Assembly (NCBI GenBank): GCA_030731745.1
Contig: JANQTJ010000035.1
Location: forward strand, 22,241 to 86,240
Length of the DNA: 64,000 nucleotides
Direction: 5' to 3'
Source: Flaviramulus sp.
GTDB lineage: Bacteria > Bacteroidota > Bacteroidia > Flavobacteriales > Flavobacteriaceae
The position numbers and the translations under genes were made by a program. The notes below the pieces were generated by a model. The model was not told the DNA's origin, ran no database searches, and saw only the letters and a program-made list of their open reading frames with translations. Positions 25,379 through 33,819 of the stretch are shown piece after piece; within the stretch, counting starts at the first letter, position 1; each line of letters begins with the position of its first letter.

Positions 25379-26629
25379 TTAATTCGAGATATTAACAGAA
25401 TTACCTTCGCCAACGCCAATAATTTTGTCGAAACGCTCTCCTAAATTTCTGTAGTAAATAAGTACTTTATAATTATTTTCAGTTTGATAAAAATTGCCGT
25501 CTATAAAACCTTCATCAATAGTATTATCGGGACTTAATATTACATATTTGTAATTATAGAATCCTTGTTTTAATAATAGAGAGCAGTAGTAAATATTTTT
25601 AGCTTCATCAAATTGCATTAAATTAGAGTGATCTAGAGAGTAATTGTTAAAATTCCCATAAACGTGAATGTTTTTATCTTTCAAAGCTTCGATTGATTTT
25701 AATGAAAAATGAATCCAGACATAATCTGCTTCAATACTGGGGTCTTCAGCATCAATATTTAAAATAACATAATTACCATTTATATCTGGATTGTAGGTAT
25801 ATGGACTGCTAGCTCTTCCAATATTAGTGTATAAATAATTGTTATATAAATCTTGCAAATCTATATATTGTATACCCGTATTAGCTGCTCTAATATCTTT
25901 GTTTTCAAAATAATAATATTCATTACCGCCCCAAAAACTAGTTTCGCTATCATATTTATAAATAAGTTGATTTCCAATAGTGTATTGAGGTTTTATATTT
26001 GAAATGGATGTTTTTAAATTGTTATTTTGAATAATAACAGTATTAATAGTTTGCATTGGGTTATTAATAAGAATATTGTTTGATGCAACAACAATTTCTA
26101 CACGCTGTTTTTCTTCTACATATTTAACGTCTCTAGCTCGTTTGATGGCAACACCTACATTAACCTTATCCTCGTAAATCATAAATTTTCTTGAGAAAAC
26201 TAACTCATTATCATCATTGAAAATGGAAATCATATAGTTCCCAGAAACTCGAAGGCCTTTAGTAAACTGATTTGGGATAGTAAGTTTGTAGTGAGAATAA
26301 ATTTGATAGGTGTTAAATGAATTTTCGTAATCTCTTATTCTTTGGTTATCAAAACCATCTAAATACTCAGATTTTATTAATACTGAAGGCGTCCAATCAT
26401 AATTAAAATGTTCAATTTTATAATAATAATCTTCTTCATCTCCATTTAAAGCATCAAATTCCATAACCACATATTCACCTAATTTTAAAATAGGTAATTG
26501 TGTTTCGGGTGTGTTTGATTTAAAATTAATTGTTTTAATATAATCTGGTGGATCAGTTTCATCAATTTGAGAAAAAGAAATTATTGGGATTAAAACAAAA
26601 ATGACAATTTGTTTAAACTTTTTTAGCAT
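25379..26629 (-). CDS. type IX secretion plug-domain protein (DUF5103)
   Basis: I start at ATG 26629, where a signal peptide begins (MLKKFKQIVIFVLIPIISFS, cleavage before Q). The longer open frame upstream runs into the nqr promoter region. The 416-residue protein matches the DUF5103 family by its segments YYYKIEHFNYDWTPS, YLDGFDNQRI, SHYKLTIPN and VHYKLTI-type beta-strands, plus a C-terminal region with NIHVYGNFNNYSLD and FYQTENNYKVLIYYR. A protein with this domain plugs the SprA translocon of the F. johnsoniae type IX system on the periplasmic side. With porT at 10465-11196 it makes two type IX-related genes in this window. Confidence 0.85.
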   Translation of the reverse strand: MLKKFKQIVIFVLIPIISFSQIDETDPPDYIKTINFKSNTPETQLPILKLGEYVVMEFDALNGDEEDYYYKIEHFNYDWTPSVLIKSEYLDGFDNQRIRDYENSFNTYQIYSHYKLTIPNQFTKGLRVSGNYMISIFNDDNELVFSRKFMIYEDKVNVGVAIKRARDVKYVEEKQRVEIVVASNNILINNPMQTINTVIIQNNNLKTSISNIKPQYTIGNQLIYKYDSETSFWGGNEYYYFENKDIRAANTGIQYIDLQDLYNNYLYTNIGRASSPYTYNPDINGNYVILNIDAEDPSIEADYVWIHFSLKSIEALKDKNIHVYGNFNNYSLDHSNLMQFDEAKNIYYCSLLLKQGFYNYKYVILSPDNTIDEGFIDGNFYQTENNYKVLIYYRNLGERFDKIIGVGEGNSVNISN

Positions 26630-26750
26630 TTTTATTGTGTTTTTATTGTAAAGATAAACAAAATCTATACTTAAAAGTATTTGATTATTTAGAATCAATA
26701 TAAATAAATAAGTTGCAAATAATTGAATCAATTTTGTGTCTATTTATTCG

Positions 26751-26758
26751 TATTTTTG
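26751..26758 (+). promoter_or_regulatory. -7 promoter element of the nqr operon
   Basis: TATTTTTG fits TAnnTTTG and lies 37 bases before the nqrA start. TTTTG at 26732-26736 is slightly too close for an ideal -33 element (14-bp spacer). Confidence 0.5.
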
Positions 26759-26795
26759 CACCGATTTTTAGACAATTAATTTCAATAAAGATAAT

Positions 26796-28148
26796 ATGTC
26801 AAACGACATTCGTATTAAAAAAGGTCTGGATATTAAACTTATCGGTGAAGCTGAAAAAACTGTTGAACAAGCAGTTGTAAGTAACTACCACACGATAAAG
26901 CCAGAAGATTTTCACGGTGTTATTCCAAAACTTGTTGCAAAAGAAGGTGTGGCTGTTAAAGCAGGCTCTACTTTGTTTTATGATAAATCTCATGAAGCTG
27001 TTAAGTTTGCCTCTCCAGTTTCGGGTAAAGTTATAGAAGTACTTCGTGGACCAAAAAGACGCATTGATGCCATCAAAATTGAAGCAGACAAAACTCAATC
27101 TTTTGAGGATTTCGGAAAGTTTAATTTAGAAAGTGCAACTGCTGAAAGTGTTAAATCTCATTTGTTGACTTCTGGATGTTGGCCTTTTGTTAAGCAACGT
27201 CCTTATGATGTTATTGCAAATCCTGATAAATCGCCAAAAGCTATTTTTATATCTGGGTATGCAAGTGCTCCATTGGCTGCCGATTTAGATTTTACTTTAA
27301 AAGGGAAAGAGCTAGAATTACAAGCGGCAGTAAATGCTTTGACAAAACTTACTGATGGTAAAGTACATGTTTCTATAGGGACTTCTAGTTCTCCATTTGC
27401 TAATTTGTCTGGTGTTGCAATTCATAAAGTTTCAGGACCACATCCTTCTGGAAATGTTGGAACTTTAATTAATAAAATTGATCCTGTTAATAAAGCAGAG
27501 GTTGTTTGGACTGTTAATGCACAAGACTTGGTAATTATTGGTGAGTTACTTATAACAGGTAAATTTAACCCAGAACGTGTTTTAGCCTTAGTTGGTTCTT
27601 CAGTAGAAAAACCTAGATATTTTAAAACAATAATTGGTAGTGAAATTGCAACAATTATTTATGATAAAGGTATTTCTAAAGACGCTCACGTTCGTATCAT
27701 TTCTGGTAACGTTTTAACTGGTAAAGAAATACGTCCTGATGGTGTTTTAGATTATTACAGCAATGTTGTAACTGTAATACCTGAAGGTGATGATTATGAG
27801 TTTTTTGGATGGAATAAACCTATTTTTGATAAAGTGTCTACATCTAGAGCCTTGACTTTCTCTTGGTTAACACCAAACAAAAAATACGATTTAAATACAA
27901 ATACAAATGGAGAGCACCGTGCTTTTGTGGTAACAGGAAGTTACGAAGCTGTTTTTCCTCTAGATATTTATCCAATGCAAATCTTGAAAGCTTGTATGTA
28001 CCAAGATTTAGATGAAATGGAAGCTTTAGGGATGTACGAAGTAGCACCTGAAGATTTTGCATTAACGGAATTTATTTGTGTGTCTAAACAACCACATCAA
28101 AAAATCATAAGACAAGGTTTAGACTTAATGCTTAAAGAGATAGGATAA
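26796..28148 (+). CDS. nqrA: Na+-translocating NADH:quinone reductase subunit A
   Basis: The 450-residue protein matches NqrA: N-terminal MSNDIRIKKGLDIKLIGEAE, a lipoyl-like fold region (about 25-110, VAVKAGSTLFYDKS, FASPVSGKV), a central Rossmann-like part with LTSGCWPFVKQRPYD, and a C-terminal helical region ending LDLMLKEIG. NqrA is the peripheral cytoplasmic subunit near the quinone site. It is first in the six-gene operon; its stop overlaps the nqrB start (TAATG). Confidence 0.97.
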   Translation: MSNDIRIKKGLDIKLIGEAEKTVEQAVVSNYHTIKPEDFHGVIPKLVAKEGVAVKAGSTLFYDKSHEAVKFASPVSGKVIEVLRGPKRRIDAIKIEADKTQSFEDFGKFNLESATAESVKSHLLTSGCWPFVKQRPYDVIANPDKSPKAIFISGYASAPLAADLDFTLKGKELELQAAVNALTKLTDGKVHVSIGTSSSPFANLSGVAIHKVSGPHPSGNVGTLINKIDPVNKAEVVWTVNAQDLVIIGELLITGKFNPERVLALVGSSVEKPRYFKTIIGSEIATIIYDKGISKDAHVRIISGNVLTGKEIRPDGVLDYYSNVVTVIPEGDDYEFFGWNKPIFDKVSTSRALTFSWLTPNKKYDLNTNTNGEHRAFVVTGSYEAVFPLDIYPMQILKACMYQDLDEMEALGMYEVAPEDFALTEFICVSKQPHQKIIRQGLDLMLKEIG

Positions 28149-29371
28149 TGGGTTTAAAAGAAAATTTACATAATTTTAAAGAAAAGAATAAAGGCAAAAA
28201 GTGGTTGCCTGCATTTTCTGCACTTCATACTTTTTTGTATTTACCAAATGAGACAACTCATGGTGGTACGCATATAAAAGCTGCTGATGATTTAAAACGT
28301 ACCATGAATACAGTTATTATGGCTTTAGTGCCATGTTTAATTTTCGGTATGTTTAATGCTGGTTATCAACATTACTTAGCTTTAGGTGAAATAGGATCTG
28401 CTAAAGGATTTTTAGGAGCGTCATTTTGGACTTTAGATAATCTTATAGTTGGTTTATGGCAAGTATTACCATTAGTAATAGTCTCTTATGGCGTTGGTTT
28501 AGCGGTAGAGTTTGTTTTTGCTATTATTAAAGGTCATGAAGTAGAAGAAGGTTATTTAGTAACTGGTATGTTAGTACCTTTAATTGTTCCTGTTGATATT
28601 CCTTTATGGATGTTAGCAGTCGCTGTAATTTTTGGTGTAATAATTGGTAAAGAAGTTTTTGGAGGTACAGGTATGAACATCTTAAACCCTGCATTAACTA
28701 TAAGAGCATTTTTGTTCTTTGCATATCCAACTTGGATGTCTGGTGATAAAGTATGGGTACATGGAGCTGTAGAACGTGATCAAATGATCGCTGCAGGACA
28801 AAATTTGGATGCTATTTCTGGGGAAACTATACTTGGAAGTTATGCTCAGGGTAATTCTGTAGCTTATGATTATTGGGATATGTTTTGGGGTTTAATTCCT
28901 GGTTCGGTAGGTGAAACCTCTAAGTTCTTAATCATTATTGGTGCTTTATTTTTGATTTTTACTAAAATAGGTAGTTGGAGAATAATAGTGTCAACTTTAA
29001 TAGGAGCTTTAACTATGGGATTCATATTTAACCTTGTTGTAGACGCTGGTATTATATCTGAATCAAGTAAATTTTACGGATTAATGAGTGTTCCTTTTTG
29101 GCAACATTTAATCATCGGAAGTATATTATTTGGGGCTGTTTATATGGCGACTGATCCTGTAACGGCATCACAAACTAATAAAGGAAAATGGATTTATGGA
29201 TTTTTAATTGGATTTATTTCCATTATGATTCGCGTATTCAATCCTGCATACCCTGAAGGTGTATTTCTAGCCATTCTTTTAATGAATGTTTTCGCACCAA
29301 CTATTGATCATTATGTGGTGCAAGGAAATGTTAATAGAAGAATGAAACGTTTAAAAGTTAAAACAGCATAA
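28148..29371 (+). CDS. nqrB: Na+-translocating NADH:quinone reductase subunit B
   Basis: The 407-residue multi-pass membrane protein is NqrB, which carries covalent FMN and riboflavin and forms the main Na+ path. Conserved blocks include ETTHGGTHIKAADDLKRTM, GTGMNILNPALTIRAFLFF and MATDPVTASQT. The threonine expected to carry FMN is T227 in SGET (224-227), where most homologues have SGAT; the Ala to Glu change is unusual. The flavin would be attached by ApbE, encoded at 33820. It starts at the TAATG junction with nqrA. Confidence 0.97.
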   Translation: MGLKENLHNFKEKNKGKKWLPAFSALHTFLYLPNETTHGGTHIKAADDLKRTMNTVIMALVPCLIFGMFNAGYQHYLALGEIGSAKGFLGASFWTLDNLIVGLWQVLPLVIVSYGVGLAVEFVFAIIKGHEVEEGYLVTGMLVPLIVPVDIPLWMLAVAVIFGVIIGKEVFGGTGMNILNPALTIRAFLFFAYPTWMSGDKVWVHGAVERDQMIAAGQNLDAISGETILGSYAQGNSVAYDYWDMFWGLIPGSVGETSKFLIIIGALFLIFTKIGSWRIIVSTLIGALTMGFIFNLVVDAGIISESSKFYGLMSVPFWQHLIIGSILFGAVYMATDPVTASQTNKGKWIYGFLIGFISIMIRVFNPAYPEGVFLAILLMNVFAPTIDHYVVQGNVNRRMKRLKVKTA

Positions 29372-29373
29372 TT

Positions 29374-30120
29374 ATGTCAGTTAACACAGATAAAAATTCA
29401 TATACCATGATTTTTGCCATAACGATGGTATTAGTTGTGGGATCATTATTAGCATTTACAGCGTCGTCTTTAAGTCCTAATATTGATGAGAATAAACGTT
29501 TAGAAAAGCAACAAAATATTTTGTATGCTATGGGTGTAAACGAAAATGATGAAAGTAGTGCTAATTTCGTTTCTACTGCTGATGCTCCTGAGTTATTCAA
29601 AAAATACATAAAAAAGCAATTGGTAATCCAAGATGGTGAAGTTACCGAAAATGATAACGCTTATTTAATTGATGTAAAGAAAGAACAAACTAATGCCAAA
29701 GCAGGTGTTGCAAGAAAGTTACCTTTATTTGTTGGAGAGAAAGATGGTAAAGTATACTATATAGCACCAATAAGAGGTAAAGGCCTTTGGGATGCTATTT
29801 GGGCTTATGTTGCTATGGATGAAGATATGATAGTGCAAGGTGCATATTTTGATCATAAAGGAGAAACGCCAGGTTTAGGTGCTAACATAAAGCAGCGTTT
29901 TTTTATGGATGATTTTATTGGAGAGCATTTATTAGCAGATGGTACTTTTAAAGGTATTACTGTAGCCAAAGGAAATGCAGATCCAAAAAATGAAAATAAA
30001 ACTGACAACGAAGTTGATGCCATTGCCGGAGCAACTATTACTGGAGATGGTGTATCAGCAATGATTAAGAGTGATTTAAAGCTATACGTATCCTACTTTA
30101 AAAATTTAAAAAATAATTAA
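29374..30120 (+). CDS. nqrC: Na+-translocating NADH:quinone reductase subunit C
   Basis: The 248-residue protein has one N-terminal membrane helix (about 11-30) and a periplasmic FMN-binding domain. The flavinylation motif is AIAGATITGDGVSAMI with T221 as the FMN-bearing threonine, and GETPGLGANI is a second conserved block. It passes electrons from the 2Fe-2S centre side to NqrB. It starts 2 bases after nqrB. Confidence 0.97.
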   Translation: MSVNTDKNSYTMIFAITMVLVVGSLLAFTASSLSPNIDENKRLEKQQNILYAMGVNENDESSANFVSTADAPELFKKYIKKQLVIQDGEVTENDNAYLIDVKKEQTNAKAGVARKLPLFVGEKDGKVYYIAPIRGKGLWDAIWAYVAMDEDMIVQGAYFDHKGETPGLGANIKQRFFMDDFIGEHLLADGTFKGITVAKGNADPKNENKTDNEVDAIAGATITGDGVSAMIKSDLKLYVSYFKNLKNN

Positions 30121-30123
30121 TTT

Positions 30124-30771
30124 ATGGGTTTACTTTCAAAAAAAGACAGCAAATTAATACTAGATCCATTAGCAGATAATAATCCAATTACCATTCAAGT
30201 ATTAGGTATTTGTTCTGCTCTAGCGATTACTGCAGAGTTAAAAGCCTCTATAGTAATGGCAGTATCTGTATTATTTGTTTTAGGAATTGGAAACGTAGTT
30301 ATTTCTTTAATGAGAAATATCATACCATCAAAAATCAGAATTATTGTTCAGCTTATTGTTGTTGCAGCTCTAGTAATTATTGTTGATTTAGTTTTAAAAG
30401 CGTTTGCTTATGAATTGAGTAAAACACTTTCAGTTTTTGTTGGATTAATCATCACTAACTGTATCATCATGGGACGTTTTGAAGCGTTTGCCTTAGGAAA
30501 TGGTCCTTGGCGTTCATTTCTTGATGGTATTGGTAATGCTGCAGGATACGGACTTATTCTTATAATTGTAGGTTTCTTCAGAGAGCTTTTAGGTTCGGGA
30601 ACACTTTTAGGATTTAAAGTTTTAGGAGATCCAATTGAAAAATCAGGTTTATATGCTATAGGATATGAAAACAACGGTTTTATGTTATTGTCTCCCATGG
30701 CTTTAATAGTTGTAGGGATTATCATTTGGGTACAACGTAGTAGAAACAAAGCATTAATAGAAGATCATTAA
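30124..30771 (+). CDS. nqrD: Na+-translocating NADH:quinone reductase subunit D
   Basis: The 215-residue six-helix membrane protein matches NqrD (DPLADNNPITIQVLGICSAL, TNCIIMGRFEAFALGN, DGIGNAAGYGLILIIVGFFRELLGSG). NqrD and NqrE are inverted-topology homologues that hold an iron centre between them; the TNC motif supplies one of the cysteine ligands. The gene lies 3 bases after nqrC. A 75-base gap with a perfect inverted repeat separates it from nqrE, the only large gap in the operon. Confidence 0.96.
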   Translation: MGLLSKKDSKLILDPLADNNPITIQVLGICSALAITAELKASIVMAVSVLFVLGIGNVVISLMRNIIPSKIRIIVQLIVVAALVIIVDLVLKAFAYELSKTLSVFVGLIITNCIIMGRFEAFALGNGPWRSFLDGIGNAAGYGLILIIVGFFRELLGSGTLLGFKVLGDPIEKSGLYAIGYENNGFMLLSPMALIVVGIIIWVQRSRNKALIEDH

Positions 30772-30796
30772 ATAGTTTATAGTTGATGGTTTTTGG

Positions 30797-30826
30797 TTGA
30801 TATTAAATCACCAAAATTAATATCAA
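30797..30826 (+). promoter_or_regulatory. perfect inverted repeat between nqrD and nqrE
   Basis: TTGATATTAA and TTAATATCAA form a 10-bp perfect stem around a 10-nt loop (ATCACCAAAA). It is not followed by a T run, so it is not a typical terminator. It could mark an mRNA processing or stabilising site within the operon, or a binding site. Confidence 0.5.
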
Positions 30827-30846
30827 ACAACTAAAACAAAAAAAAT

Positions 30847-31566
30847 ATGGAACATATAGAATTATTTTTTAAATCAATATTTATAGATAACATGGTTTTT
30901 GCTACATTCTTAGGAATGTGTTCTTACCTAGCAGTATCTAAAAAAGTTAGTACAGCCGTTGGTCTTGGAGCTGCAGTAATTTTCGTATTAGCTATTACAG
31001 TACCTCTAAACTGGTTATTAGATCAATATCTTTTACAACCTGGAGCTTTAAAATGGTTAGGGACAGAATATGCAGATTACGATTTAAGTTTTCTATCATT
31101 TATTATGTTTATTGCAACCATAGCAACTATGGTGCAATTGGTAGAAATTGTAGTGGAAAAGTTTTCACCTTCTTTATATAATTCATTAGGTATATTCTTA
31201 CCGCTTATTGCTGTAAATTGTGCTATTTTAGGAGGTTCTTTATTTATGCAATCTCGTGAAATACCAACTTTGGGATTAGCTACAATATATGGTATAGGTT
31301 CTGGAATTGGATGGTTTTTAGCTATATTAGCTATAGCAGCTATCCGTGAAAAAATTAGATATTCAAATGTGCCACCAGCCTTGAGAGGTTTAGGTATTAC
31401 ATTTATTATTACTGGTTTAATGGCCATTGGTTTTATGAGTTTTGGTGGTATGTTAACTGGTGGTGATGAAGAAGCTCCTAAAGAAGAAAAAACTGCAAAA
31501 GTTGAAGCTTATAAAGAAGATTCAAATAAAAAAGTGATAGCTAATAACACAAAAGTAAATGAATAG
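30847..31566 (+). CDS. nqrE: Na+-translocating NADH:quinone reductase subunit E
   Basis: The 239-residue protein is NqrE ([66 protein letters not shown]), with six helices. It has a hydrophilic, Lys/Glu-rich tail of about 35 residues ([20 protein letters not shown]) longer than in proteobacterial NqrE. It pairs with NqrD around the membrane iron centre. The 3' end overlaps the start I use for nqrF by 8 bases. Confidence 0.96.
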   Translation: MEHIELFFKSIFIDNMVFATFLGMCSYLAVSKKVSTAVGLGAAVIFVLAITVPLNWLLDQYLLQPGALKWLGTEYADYDLSFLSFIMFIATIATMVQLVEIVVEKFSPSLYNSLGIFLPLIAVNCAILGGSLFMQSREIPTLGLATIYGIGSGIGWFLAILAIAAIREKIRYSNVPPALRGLGITFIITGLMAIGFMSFGGMLTGGDEEAPKEEKTAKVEAYKEDSNKKVIANNTKVNE

Positions 31567-32875
31567 TATGATTTTAGCAGCAGGCACATTAGGAACAGTC
31601 ATTGCAACAGTAACAGCCTTTTTATTAATCACGTTGTTATTAGTAGCATTATTATTAGTAGTTAAGCAGAAATTGTCACCTTCAGGTCCAGTTAAAATAA
31701 CTATTAACGGTGAAAGAGAAATAGAAGTAGCTTCAGGAAGTAGTTTACTTTCTACATTAGGTGGAAATAAGATTTTCTTACCATCCGCTTGTGGTGGTGG
31801 TGGTACTTGTATCCAGTGTGAATGCCACGTATTATCTGGCGGTGGAGAAGCCCTACCTACTGAAACACCTCACTTTTCAAGAAAAGAATTACAACATGGA
31901 GCTCGTTTGGCATGTCAAGTAAAAGTTAAACAAGATATGAATATCACTATACCTGAAGAGGTTTTTGGTATAAAAAAATGGGAAGCTACTGTTGTTCGTA
32001 ATTATAATGTAGCATCTTTTATCAAGGAATTTGTTGTTGAAATTCCAGAGGATATGGGTTATAAAGCAGGTGGGTATATTCAAATTGAAATACCAGAATG
32101 TGAAATTAAATATTCTGAAATTGATATTACTGCGCATCCTGAAGAACATGAAACAGCAGATAAGTTTCAAGCCGAATGGGATAAATTTGGATTATGGCCA
32201 TTAATAATGAAAAATTCTGAAACTGTTGAGAGAGCCTATTCTATGGCTTCTTATCCAGCAGAAGGGAGAGAAATTATGTTGAATGTTCGTATTGCTACAC
32301 CGCCTTGGGATCGTACCAAAAATGGTTGGATGGATGTAAATCCAGGTGTTGCTTCATCTTATATCTTTGCTCAAAAACCTGGTGATAAAGTAATTATTTC
32401 TGGTCCTTATGGTGAATTTTTCATTAATGAGTCAGAAAGTGAGATGCTTTACGTAGGTGGTGGGGCTGGTATGGCACCCATGCGTTCACATTTATATCAC
32501 TTATTTAGAACAATTAAAACAGGTCGTAAGGTTACTTATTGGTACGGAGGACGTTCTAAAAGAGAGTTATTCTATTTAGATCATTTTTATAAATTAGAAA
32601 AAGACTTTCCTAATTTTAAATTTTTCTTAGCATTATCAGAGCCTTTACCAGAAGATAACTGGAAAGTTAAGGTTGATATTGATGCACCTGGTGATGGTTT
32701 TGTCGGTTTTATACATAACTGTGTAATTGATAACTACTTAAGTAAGCATGAGTCGCCAGAAGATATAGAATTATATTTCTGTGGACCACCTTTAATGAAC
32801 AAAGCTGTTCAAAAAATGGGAGAAGATTTTGGTATTCCAGATGAGCACATAAGATTTGATGATTTTGGAGGATAA
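31559..32875 (+). CDS. nqrF: Na+-translocating NADH:quinone reductase subunit F
   Basis: The 438-residue protein is the NADH-oxidising subunit: an N-terminal membrane helix (about 10-35), a 2Fe-2S ferredoxin domain with cysteines 78, 84, 87 and 119 (C-x5-C-x2-C-n-C), an FAD domain (about 135-280, [12 protein letters not shown]) and an NADH domain ([27 protein letters not shown], ending FDDFGG). A second ATG at 31568, right after the nqrE stop, gives MILAAGT and may be the true start. The operon ends at the terminator at 32896-32921. Confidence 0.97.
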   Translation: MNSMILAAGTLGTVIATVTAFLLITLLLVALLLVVKQKLSPSGPVKITINGEREIEVASGSSLLSTLGGNKIFLPSACGGGGTCIQCECHVLSGGGEALPTETPHFSRKELQHGARLACQVKVKQDMNITIPEEVFGIKKWEATVVRNYNVASFIKEFVVEIPEDMGYKAGGYIQIEIPECEIKYSEIDITAHPEEHETADKFQAEWDKFGLWPLIMKNSETVERAYSMASYPAEGREIMLNVRIATPPWDRTKNGWMDVNPGVASSYIFAQKPGDKVIISGPYGEFFINESESEMLYVGGGAGMAPMRSHLYHLFRTIKTGRKVTYWYGGRSKRELFYLDHFYKLEKDFPNFKFFLALSEPLPEDNWKVKVDIDAPGDGFVGFIHNCVIDNYLSKHESPEDIELYFCGPPLMNKAVQKMGEDFGIPDEHIRFDDFGG

Positions 32876-32895
32876 TCTTTAGATCATTATAAATA

Positions 32896-32921
32896 AAAAG
32901 CCAACTATTAAGTTGGCTTTT
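32896..32921. terminator. terminator after nqrF (bidirectional)
   Basis: AAAAGCCAACT and AGTTGGCTTTT form a perfect 11-bp stem around ATTA, with T-rich sequence on both sides. It also lies at the end of the convergent frameshifted gene. Confidence 0.92.
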
Positions 32922-33377
32922 TATTTATAAAATATTTGATAATTTGTATTTTGGTTTTTAAACTCAAATAGTTTAGTGTAATCCATAACATTTTTTATAT
33001 CATCTAATTCGCATAAAAATGCAATGACAGCTTGAAGTCCTTCAAATAAAACATCTTTATCATAATTATTAAGAGGTTTTTTTGTTTTTATGATGAAGTG
33101 GTAATTGGTAATTACAACCTCTTAAAAAGATAGCTTCAATTTTTAATAATTCTAAAGGTGTATAACCATTAAACTTGCTACCTAGTGTTTGATGTACTTT
33201 TCCAAGGTAATTTAATTCAGTAGAACCATGATCGTCAGAAAAATGTTTCCAGCTATCCTTTTTGTCTAAAATATTTCCAACAGCCCATTTTTTGCAACAT
33301 TCTGGGTTAAGTTCATTATTATGAAAGGCGATATAAAGTTTTTGAATAGCGTTTACTAAACGAATTGAAGTTTTCAT
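32921..33377 (-). pseudogene. NQR-neighbour conserved protein, broken by a single-base frameshift
   Basis: The 102-residue frame from ATG 33377 (MKTSIRLVNAIQKLYIAFHN) stops just after LPLHHKNKKTS. At its end, codons run through seven consecutive A (7 T at 33077-33083 on the plus strand). If one A is removed, reading continues through PLNNYDKDVLFEGLQAV to a stop at 32921-32923, giving about 151 residues with a smooth transition. I recognise both halves as one flavobacterial family usually found beside nqrF and sometimes misnamed as an NqrF subunit; it has no flavin or iron-sulfur motif. The break is a real mutation, a sequencing error in the homopolymer, or slippage-based recoding. It is convergent with the nqr operon. 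Confidence 0.72.
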
Positions 33378-33429
33378 ATAAAATTGATTTTTGACTTTAA
33401 ATTACAAAATATATCTAAATTATTAATAT

Positions 33430-33437
33430 TATTTTTG
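33430..33437 (+). promoter_or_regulatory. -7 element 4 bases before a start codon
   Basis: TATTTTTG fits TAnnTTTG and is followed by CAAT and then the ATG at 33442. Transcription from it would start at or next to the start codon, giving a leaderless mRNA. Confidence 0.5.
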
Positions 33438-33441
33438 CAAT

Positions 33442-33819
33442 ATGAATATACCACTTACTGATCAAGAATTACACAATCTTGCAATGAACTATGTTGGAAA
33501 AGATTTAGAGCAACGTGGTTTTGAGTTTATAGCGGTTAATAGCAAACTTAAAAAGCATCCTCAGTTTGTTTGTATGGATAAAAACAAGCAATATTATTTT
33601 GTTATCGTTAAAGCTATTATGCTACCTGAAAACCCAAACAATTATGATGTAGTTTGGATGGAAAGTTTCAAAAAACACGCCAGAGAAAAGGATGCTAAAG
33701 TATTGTATGCAGGTGTTGGTTTAGGAAATCCAAATCATAAAAGTTTACCTATTTATCTTAATCAAGAGTATTTAATTGAGTATAATGGTATTCAAGTTTT
33801 AGAAACTAATTTAAATTAA
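33442..33819 (+). CDS. conserved 125-residue protein preceding apbE
   Basis: The protein (MNIPLTDQELHNLAMNYVGK) has no signal peptide or membrane segment and looks like a small alpha/beta domain, with a basic/hydrophobic strand YYFVIVKAI and a later LYAGVGLGNP. I recognise it as a flavobacterial protein found between the nqr genes and apbE but know no function. It ends exactly where apbE begins (TAA then ATG), so it is translationally linked to the flavin transferase and could be part of NQR assembly. The alternative is a general housekeeping protein unrelated to NQR. Confidence 0.8.
   Translation: MNIPLTDQELHNLAMNYVGKDLEQRGFEFIAVNSKLKKHPQFVCMDKNKQYYFVIVKAIMLPENPNNYDVVWMESFKKHAREKDAKVLYAGVGLGNPNHKSLPIYLNQEYLIEYNGIQVLETNLN

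Noticed and set aside
26799..27098. Minus-strand frame of 99 codons inside nqrA
   Set aside because: It is antisense to a well-supported nqrA and has no family features.
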